A stretch of DNA of 64,000 bases from positions 1 through 64,000 of the forward strand of contig NZ_FNGF01000007.1 of the NCBI RefSeq assembly GCF_900102815.1, read 5' to 3'. Below the pieces are notes generated by a model, which worked only from the letters and a program-made list of their open reading frames with translations, was not told the DNA's origin and did not search any database. Every line of letters starts with the position of its first letter. Within the stretch, counting starts at the first letter, position 1. A program made the translations under genes and the position numbers. The stretch comes from Glycomyces sambucus (GTDB lineage: Bacteria; Actinomycetota; Actinomycetes; Mycobacteriales; Micromonosporaceae). Below are positions 58,778 to 64,000 of the stretch, in pieces.

Positions 58778-58865
58778 TGGTTTCAACCCTCGTTGATGAA
58801 GAAGTTCGTGGCTCCGGACCGGGAGAGGTACCGCTTGAACGGGCGGGACGTCGCGGGGAACCGTC

Positions 58866-59651
58866 TTACTCTGCCACACCCTGCGAAGGCGCGGCGAACC
58901 CGGCTCCTTCGAGGAGGAGCCGGTCACGTTCATCGAGGCTACCCGCCTCCAGCCGCGCCAGCAAATCCGGGCGGGCCGCCGCGGTGCGCAGGAGCGCCTG
59001 CTCACGCCGCCACCGGTCGACCTTCCCGTGGTCGCCCGACAGGAGCACCGGCGGGATCTCCAGGCCGCGCCACTCGGCGGGCCGCGTGTACGCGGGGGCC
59101 TCCAGGAGGCCGGCGTTGTGCGACTCGTCGTCGAGCGAGGCGGCGTTGCCGAGGACGCCCGGCACGAGCCGGGCCACGGCCTCGACGATCGCCAGGACCG
59201 CGACCTCGCCGCCGAAGAGCACGTAGTCGCCGATGGAGACCTCGGTGACCTCCATCGCCTGGGACGCGTGGTCGACCACGCGCTGGTCGATGCCCTCGTA
59301 GCGGCCGCACGCGAACATGAGCCACGGCTCGGCCGCGAGCTCGTGCGCCATCGCCTGGGTGAAGGGCCGCCCGGCCGGGCTGGTGACGAGCAGGCGCGGC
59401 TTCTCCTCGCCGGGACCCTGCCGTTGGAAGACCAGTTCGTCGAGGCATTCGCCCCACGGCTGAGGCTTCATGACCATGCCGGCCCCGCCGCCCGCGGGGG
59501 CGCCGTCCACCGAGTGGTGGACGTCGTGGGTCCAGCGGCGGAGGTCGTGCACGTCGAGGTCGATGAGGCCCCGCTGGCGGGCGCGCCCGATGAGCGAGAG
59601 GTCCAGGGGCGAGAGGTACTCGGGGAAGACGGTGACGACGTCGATCTTCAC
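58866..59651 (-). CDS. trmD: tRNA (guanine-N1)-methyltransferase
   Basis: The 261-residue enzyme methylates G37 of tRNAs. The knotted SPOUT fold is shown by [69 protein letters not shown] and the C-terminal [16 protein letters not shown]. The GTG overlaps the rimM stop by one base. Confidence 0.96.
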   Translation of the reverse strand: MKIDVVTVFPEYLSPLDLSLIGRARQRGLIDLDVHDLRRWTHDVHHSVDGAPAGGGAGMVMKPQPWGECLDELVFQRQGPGEEKPRLLVTSPAGRPFTQAMAHELAAEPWLMFACGRYEGIDQRVVDHASQAMEVTEVSIGDYVLFGGEVAVLAIVEAVARLVPGVLGNAASLDDESHNAGLLEAPAYTRPAEWRGLEIPPVLLSGDHGKVDRWRREQALLRTAAARPDLLARLEAGSLDERDRLLLEGAGFAAPSQGVAE

Positions 59652-60148
59652 TACAGCTCCAGCAGGCCCGGGGGCAGGTCGACGGTGATGACCTCGGCCT
59701 CGAAGTCGATCTCGGTGACCATCTCGGCCACGAACGGGATGCGCGCGGGGTGGGTGCCCTGGCGCCGGACCACGAGGGTCTCGTGGCCCGCGCCGTGCTC
59801 GACGCGGGCGACGGTGCCGATCGCGGTGCCGTCGGCGTCCACGACCGCCAGACCCTCCAGGTCGTCGTCGCGGAACTCGTCGTCGCCGAGGTCGTCCTCG
59901 TCGACGTCGACCGACAGGAGCACGCCGCGCAGGAGTTCGGCCTCGGTGCGGCCGGGCACGCCGTCGAAGCCGACCATCGGCCGGCCCTGGTGCCAGCGCA
60001 CCGTGAGGGCCTTGAGCGGCCCGTTCTTCGTGGCGTACACGACGCCGGGCTGGAACCGGGCCTCGGGATCGTCGGTGCGGACCTCGACGATCAGCTCGCC
60101 GCGCAGCCCGTGGGGGCGCACGATCCGGCCGACCACGACCTCTGCCAT
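59651..60148 (-). CDS. rimM: Ribosome maturation factor RimM
   Basis: The 165-residue protein binds S19 and helps 30S head maturation. The N-terminal RimM domain ([28 protein letters not shown]) is followed by a PRC-barrel ([25 protein letters not shown] ... [29 protein letters not shown]). GAGAGGA precedes the ATG. A hairpin stands just upstream. Confidence 0.95.
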   Translation of the reverse strand: MAEVVVGRIVRPHGLRGELIVEVRTDDPEARFQPGVVYATKNGPLKALTVRWHQGRPMVGFDGVPGRTEAELLRGVLLSVDVDEDDLGDDEFRDDDLEGLAVVDADGTAIGTVARVEHGAGHETLVVRRQGTHPARIPFVAEMVTEIDFEAEVITVDLPPGLLEL

Positions 60149-60170
60149 TGCGTTCCTCTCCTTGCAGCAC

Positions 60171-60200
60171 GACAGCCCCGAGGCGGACCTCGGGGCTGTC
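60171..60200 (-). terminator. Hairpin between khpA and rimM
   Basis: A perfect 13-bp stem (GACAGCCCCGAGG and complement, loop CGGA) lies between two co-directional genes of the operon. It has no T-run and may be an attenuator, partial terminator or RNA-processing site. Confidence 0.6.
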
Positions 60201-60210
60201 GCATCAGGAC

Positions 60211-60441
60211 TCAGTAGGAATCGACGACCTCGACGCGGATGCCGCGCCCGCCGATCGAGCCGATGACCTGCCGCAGCGCGTTGACGGTGCGGCCGCCGCG
60301 GCCGATCACCGTGCCCAGGTCGTCCGGGTTGACCCGGACTTCCAGGCGCTTGCCGCGACGCGAGTCGACCAGACGGACACGGACATCGTCAGGGTGATCG
60401 ACGATGCCTTTCACAAGGTGTTCAAGCGCTGGTCGCAGCAC
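60211..60441 (-). CDS. khpA: KH-domain RNA-binding protein KhpA
   Basis: The 76-residue protein is a single KH domain with the RNA-gripping GRGG loop (TVIGRGGRTVNALRQVI). It partners KhpB/Jag in other bacteria, with roles in cell division and envelope homeostasis. The GTG lies 3 bases after the rpsP stop. Confidence 0.93.
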   Translation of the reverse strand: MLRPALEHLVKGIVDHPDDVRVRLVDSRRGKRLEVRVNPDDLGTVIGRGGRTVNALRQVIGSIGGRGIRVEVVDSY

Positions 60442-60444
60442 GGT

Positions 60445-60945
60445 CTACTCCCCTTTTTCGTCGGAAGCCTCAGTGGCCTCCGCCTTGACCTCTTCAGTCT
60501 TAGCGGACTCGTCGGCCTTCTCGGCGGACTTCTTCGACTTCGTCGCGGGCTTCGTGTCGGCGGCCTTGACGGCGTCGTCCGAGACGTAGGCCTTCGACGG
60601 GTCGATACCGGACTCCTTGAGGGCCGCCACGTACAGCGACTCCTTCTCCGGCTTGGGCTCGGCGGTCTTCAGCGGGCCCGGCTCGGGCAGGCCCTTGAAG
60701 CGCTGCCAGTCGCCGGTCTTGCGGAGGATCGCCTTGACCTGGTCGGTCGGCTGGGCGCCCACGGAGAGCCAGTGCTGGACGCGGTCGGACTTGACCTCGA
60801 TCCGGGACGGGTTCTCCTTCGGGTGGTAGATCCCGACGTTCTCAATGACCTTGCCGTCGCGCTTGACCCGCGAGTCGGCGATGACGATGCGGTACTGGGG
60901 AGTACGGATCTTCCCCATACGCGTGAGGCGAATCTTCACTGCCAC
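60445..60945 (-). CDS. rpsP: 30S ribosomal protein S16
   Basis: The 166-residue protein has the S16 core ([40 protein letters not shown]) and an extended, Lys/Glu/Ala-rich C-terminal tail of about 70 residues. Such tails are common in actinobacteria. The GTG at 60945 has AGGAG 10 bases upstream. Confidence 0.96.
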   Translation of the reverse strand: MAVKIRLTRMGKIRTPQYRIVIADSRVKRDGKVIENVGIYHPKENPSRIEVKSDRVQHWLSVGAQPTDQVKAILRKTGDWQRFKGLPEPGPLKTAEPKPEKESLYVAALKESGIDPSKAYVSDDAVKAADTKPATKSKKSAEKADESAKTEEVKAEATEASDEKGE

Positions 60946-61087
60946 GTTCTTGTTACTCCTGTAATAAGGATCACGCAGCACGCCCGCTGTCCAGGGGAAT
61001 CACTCCGGATCGCGGTCGCGCTGAAACCTGGCTTTGCGTCACGGTTGTTGAGAGGGCACCCGTCCCAAAGCTCATGTACAGCGACCG

Positions 61088-61093
61088 AGTCTA
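61088..61093 (-). promoter_or_regulatory. Candidate -10 of the rpsP operon
   Basis: TAGACT on the minus strand in the gap between proS and rpsP. The resulting leader would be about 135 bases long. The -35 would lie near the end of proS and is not clear. Confidence 0.4.
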
Positions 61094-61106
61094 GCCTACG
61101 GACGGA

Positions 61107-62513
61107 TCAGTACGACCGCGCCAGGTAGGCGATGAGACCGGGTTCATCCAGCGAGTCCGGTACGGAGCCGTCCTCGCGTTGCAGGACCCGCACGGTGACC
61201 GAGGATTCGGCGGCCCTGCGCTCCCCTTCGACGCCGCAGGCGTCCCACGGGAGGCGGGCGTACCCCGTCTGGGCGGCCTCGACGGCCTCCTCGACGGTGG
61301 CCGCGTCGGCGGTGTGCGACTCCCGGAACTCCAGGGCCTCGTTCCACAGCTGGTCCTGGGCGCCCTGGAGCGCGGCGGCGACGGCCTCGGCGAGCATCCC
61401 GAGCGGGACGGTCTCCTTGGTGCCGGCGACGCGCGAGACCACGGTGGCCTCGCCGTTCTTGAGGTCGCGGGGGCCGATCTCGATGCGGACCGGGTAGCCC
61501 TTGAGCTCGGCGTCGACGGCGCGGCGGCCGAAGGCCACGTCGCCGCGGTGGTCGAGCTTGACGCGCAGGCCGTCGCCCTTGAGCTCGTCGTGGACCTTGC
61601 GCGCGGCGGTCTGGACCTCGTCGGTGTCCTTGACGACCATGACGCAGACCTGGACGGGCGCGAGGTTCGGGGGCACGCGCAGCCCCGCGTCGTCGCCGTG
61701 GCCCATGATGAGCCCGCCGATCATGCGGGTCGAGGTGCCCCAGGAGGTGGTCCAGCCGTGGGCCTGCTTGCCGTCCTTGCCCTGGAACTGGATGTCGAAC
61801 GCCTTGGCGAAGTTCTGGCCCAGCTCATGGGAGGTGCCCATCTGGAGGGCCTTGCCGTCGCGCATGAGCGACTCGACCGCGAACGTGTTCAGGGCCCCGG
61901 CGAAGCGCTCGGCCTCGGTCTTGATGCCGCGCAGCACCGGCAGCGCGAGCACGTTCTCCATGAAGTCGGCGTAGACCTCGTGGAGGATGCGCAGCGTGAA
62001 CGCGTGCGCGTCCTCATAGGACTCGTGGACGGTGTGCCCCTCCTGCCACAGGAACTCCGAGGAGCGCAGGAACAGGCGGGTGCGCAGCTCGTAGCGCATG
62101 ACGTTGCACCACTGGTTGAGCAGCAGGGGCAGGTCGCGGTACGAGTTGACCCACTTCGCCATGTACTCGCCGATGACGGTCTCGGAGGTGGGCCGGATCG
62201 CCAGCTTCTCCTCGAGCTCCTTGCCGCCGCCGTGGGTGACCATCCACAGCTCGGGGGCGAAGCCCTCGACGTGGTCGGCCTCGCGGGTGAAGTACGACTC
62301 GGGGATGAGCAGGGGGAACGACGCGTTCTCGGTCCCGGTGTCCTTGATGCGGGCGTCCATCTCGGCCGTCATGCGCTCCCACAGGGAGAACCCGGACGGT
62401 CGGATCACCTGCGAGCCGCGCGCCGGCCCGTTCTCGGCCAGCTGGGCCTTGGCGATGACGTCCTGGTACCAGCGAGGGAAGTCCTCGCCCTGCGGTGTGA
62501 GTACATTGGCCAT
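61107..62513 (-). CDS. proS: Prolyl-tRNA synthetase (archaeal/eukaryotic-like type)
   Basis: The 468-residue class II synthetase charges tRNA-Pro. It shows the motif-2 region NQWCNVMRYELRTRLFLRSSEFLWQEGHT, motif 3 with WTTSWGTSTRMIGGLIMGHGDD, and a C-terminal anticodon-binding domain (LAPVQVCVMVV). It has the short form without the bacterial YbaK-type editing insert. An ATG immediately follows the candidate promoter, suggesting a leaderless mRNA. Confidence 0.97.
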   Translation of the reverse strand: MANVLTPQGEDFPRWYQDVIAKAQLAENGPARGSQVIRPSGFSLWERMTAEMDARIKDTGTENASFPLLIPESYFTREADHVEGFAPELWMVTHGGGKELEEKLAIRPTSETVIGEYMAKWVNSYRDLPLLLNQWCNVMRYELRTRLFLRSSEFLWQEGHTVHESYEDAHAFTLRILHEVYADFMENVLALPVLRGIKTEAERFAGALNTFAVESLMRDGKALQMGTSHELGQNFAKAFDIQFQGKDGKQAHGWTTSWGTSTRMIGGLIMGHGDDAGLRVPPNLAPVQVCVMVVKDTDEVQTAARKVHDELKGDGLRVKLDHRGDVAFGRRAVDAELKGYPVRIEIGPRDLKNGEATVVSRVAGTKETVPLGMLAEAVAAALQGAQDQLWNEALEFRESHTADAATVEEAVEAAQTGYARLPWDACGVEGERRAAESSVTVRVLQREDGSVPDSLDEPGLIAYLARSY

Positions 62514-62521
62514 AATCAGGG

Positions 62522-62527
62522 ATTCTA
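62522..62527 (-). promoter_or_regulatory. Leaderless -10 element for proS
   Basis: TAGAAT on the minus strand ends 8 bases before the A of the proS ATG, the spacing expected for leaderless transcription. No -35 is evident. Confidence 0.5.
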
Positions 62528-62655
62528 CGGGCCGGGCCCCGCGGCGCCGCAATCGGATGAGGGCGCGGAGGCGCCGGTCGCCCTCCACATTTCGGCCGAG
62601 GGGCATTCGCACCGTCTCGGTCCTTCGGCGGTGATACAGGACGGCGAGAGTCGCA

Positions 62656-62661
62656 TAAGCT
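62656..62661 (+). promoter_or_regulatory. Leaderless -10 element for the P-type ATPase gene
   Basis: TAAGCT ends 6 bases before the GTG start of the ATPase gene. The gene would then be transcribed without a leader, like its divergent neighbour proS. Confidence 0.45.
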
Positions 62662-62667
62662 GTCGAC

Positions 62668-64000
62668 GTGACAACACCCATGCTGGCAGGCGACCGCGGC
62701 CTGACGGCCGCCGAGGTCGCCGAGCGCGTCGAGGCCGGAGCGGTGAACGAGGCCAAGCGCCGCACGAGCCGCCCGTTCTCCGCCATCCTGCGCGCCAACC
62801 TGTTCACCCCGCTCAACGCCGTCATCGGCATCCTGGCCGTCATCGCCGTGACCTTCGGCGGCTGGAAGCAGGGCCTGTTCGCGGGGGTCATCATCGCGAA
62901 CATCCTCATCGGCACCATCCAGGAGCTGCGCGCCAAGCGCACCCTCGACAAGCTCTCGCTCATGAACCAGGCCAACGCCAAGGTGCTGCGCGACGGCGAG
63001 GTCCAGGAGGTCCCGCCCGACCGCATCGTCAAGGACGACCTCGTGTTCGTCGAACCCGGCGACCGCGTCGTCGTCGACGGCCCCGTGGTGGAGTCCCGGA
63101 ACCTGGAGATCGACGAGTCGCTGCTGACCGGCGAGGCCGACCCCGTGGCGAAGGCCCCCGGGGACGAAGTGCGCTCCGGCTCCTTCGCCGTCGCCGGCAC
63201 CGGCCTGTTCCGGGCCGAGCACATCGGCGCGGACTCCTACGCCGCCAAGCTCGTCGAGGAGGCCAGCAAGTTCACGCTGGCCCGCTCCGAGCTGCGCGAG
63301 GGCATCAACCGGTTCATCAAGCTCATCAACTGGCTCATCGTGCCGATCGCGATCCTGCTCATCGTCAGCCAGGCCGCGGACGCCCAGAACTGGCGCGAGA
63401 TCATCGTCTCCACCGTCGCCGGGATCGTGCCGATGATCCCCGAGGGCCTGGTGCTGCTCACCTCCGTCGCGTTCGCCGTCGGCGTGGTCCGCCTCGGTGC
63501 CCGCAAGTGCCTCGTGCAGGAGCTCCCCGCGATCGAGGGCCTGGCCCGCACCGACGTGCTGTGCCTGGACAAGACCGGGACCCTCACCGAGGGCGGCATG
63601 GACGTCGACGAGATCCGCCCCATCAACGGCACCGCGGCCGACGCCGCCTTCGAGGCGCTCGCCGCCCTCGCCGCCGCCGACGACAGCCCCAACCCGACCA
63701 TGCAGGCCGTCGCCGCGCACCTCCAGGAGAAAGAGGTCGCCGACCCGCGCTGGCGCGTCATCGACGTCATGCCGTTCTCCTCCGCGCGCAAGTGGAGCGG
63801 CACCCGCTTCACCGACCACGGCACCTGGCTCCTCGGCGCCCCCGACGTCCTCCTCGACAGCGCTCCTGACGGCACCGGCGACCCGGTCGCCATGGACGCC
63901 GACGTCCTCGCCGCCCAGGGCCTGCGGGTCCTCGCGCTCGTCACCGCCGAGTCTGCCTCCACCACCGGCGGGGTGACCGGCGTCAAGGCCCAGGCCCTCG
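62668..64000 (+). CDS. ctpE: CtpE-like cation-transporting P-type ATPase (cut by window end)
   Basis: The first 444 codons are seen and run off the window without a stop. Visible parts: two N-terminal membrane helices, the actuator domain with LTGEADPVAKAPGDEVRSGSF (TGEA in place of TGES), the membrane helix with IVPMIPEGLVLLTSVAF, and the phosphorylated Asp in CLDKTGTLTEGG. The start of the nucleotide-binding domain follows (KWSGTRF). The sequence is very like mycobacterial CtpE, which takes up calcium. GTG at 62668 or ATG at 62680 may be the start. Confidence 0.9.
   Translation, partial: MTTPMLAGDRGLTAAEVAERVEAGAVNEAKRRTSRPFSAILRANLFTPLNAVIGILAVIAVTFGGWKQGLFAGVIIANILIGTIQELRAKRTLDKLSLMNQANAKVLRDGEVQEVPPDRIVKDDLVFVEPGDRVVVDGPVVESRNLEIDESLLTGEADPVAKAPGDEVRSGSFAVAGTGLFRAEHIGADSYAAKLVEEASKFTLARSELREGINRFIKLINWLIVPIAILLIVSQAADAQNWREIIVSTVAGIVPMIPEGLVLLTSVAFAVGVVRLGARKCLVQELPAIEGLARTDVLCLDKTGTLTEGGMDVDEIRPINGTAADAAFEALAALAAADDSPNPTMQAVAAHLQEKEVADPRWRVIDVMPFSSARKWSGTRFTDHGTWLLGAPDVLLDSAPDGTGDPVAMDADVLAAQGLRVLALVTAESASTTGGVTGVKAQAL

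Overview
The window is very GC-rich chromosomal DNA from an actinobacterium. The signs are GTG/TTG starts, leaderless promoters, a WhiB regulator, a Kgd-type 2-oxoglutarate decarboxylase/dehydrogenase, a nickel superoxide dismutase, a DUF2469 gene beside rnhB, geosmin synthase, and an MprAB/PepD-like signalling set. The genus cannot be fixed by eye; a Glycomyces-like or related filamentous actinomycete is a guess. I see no prophage, transposase, rRNA or CRISPR array, and the window ends inside a P-type ATPase gene.

Layout. 1-6.3 kb: tandem repeats, an alpha/beta hydrolase, recO, a MOSC protein, endonuclease V, an epimerase-like protein and small membrane or acidic proteins. 6.3-11.9 kb: an assimilatory nitrite-reduction operon on the minus strand (FAD/[2Fe-2S] oxidoreductase, nirB, nirD, and a uroporphyrinogen-III synthase fused to a winged helix). 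12.0-19.4 kb: a terpenoid region on the plus strand with two-domain geosmin synthase, a DUF4239-like membrane protein, a family 2B encapsulin shell protein, a polyprenyl diphosphate synthase and ispH. 19.7-24.9 kb: a secreted PAF-acetylhydrolase-type hydrolase, nitrate reductase nasA and transporter narK. Three 38-bp GlnR-like boxes in one register lie upstream of the nitrite operon, nasA and narK, tying the two nitrogen loci together.

25-33.5 kb: an ABC-2 exporter, rsmI, a membrane-tethered Mrr-like protein, an MprA-MprB-PepD-like stress module and a STAS anti-sigma antagonist. 33.7-41 kb: kgd, then a sugar ABC importer (lipoprotein and two permeases, no ATPase) under a LacI-type operator. 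41-48.5 kb: a dehydrogenase, sodN, a Tat-exported C5-epimerase-like protein, an anti-sigma-like protein, whiB, a long gene-free stretch with a perfect inverted repeat, a diacylglycerol kinase and a membrane protein.

48.5-52.1 kb: a sulfite-assimilation operon (sir, small zinc-ribbon protein, cysH, sirohydrochlorin chelatase). It is preceded by a cysteine-bearing RRHVDL leader peptide and followed by a tRNA-His-like element. 52.2-55.3 kb: a sortase-anchored choice-of-anchor-A protein and a PdtaS-type kinase. 55.3-62.5 kb: a conserved translation/secretion block (DUF2469, rnhB, two lepB, rplS, trmD, rimM, khpA, rpsP, proS). 62.7 kb to the end: a CtpE-like P-type ATPase.

The most striking system is the encapsulin 2B - prenyl synthase - IspH group with geosmin synthase close by. 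It looks like a protein nanocompartment for isoprenoid metabolism.
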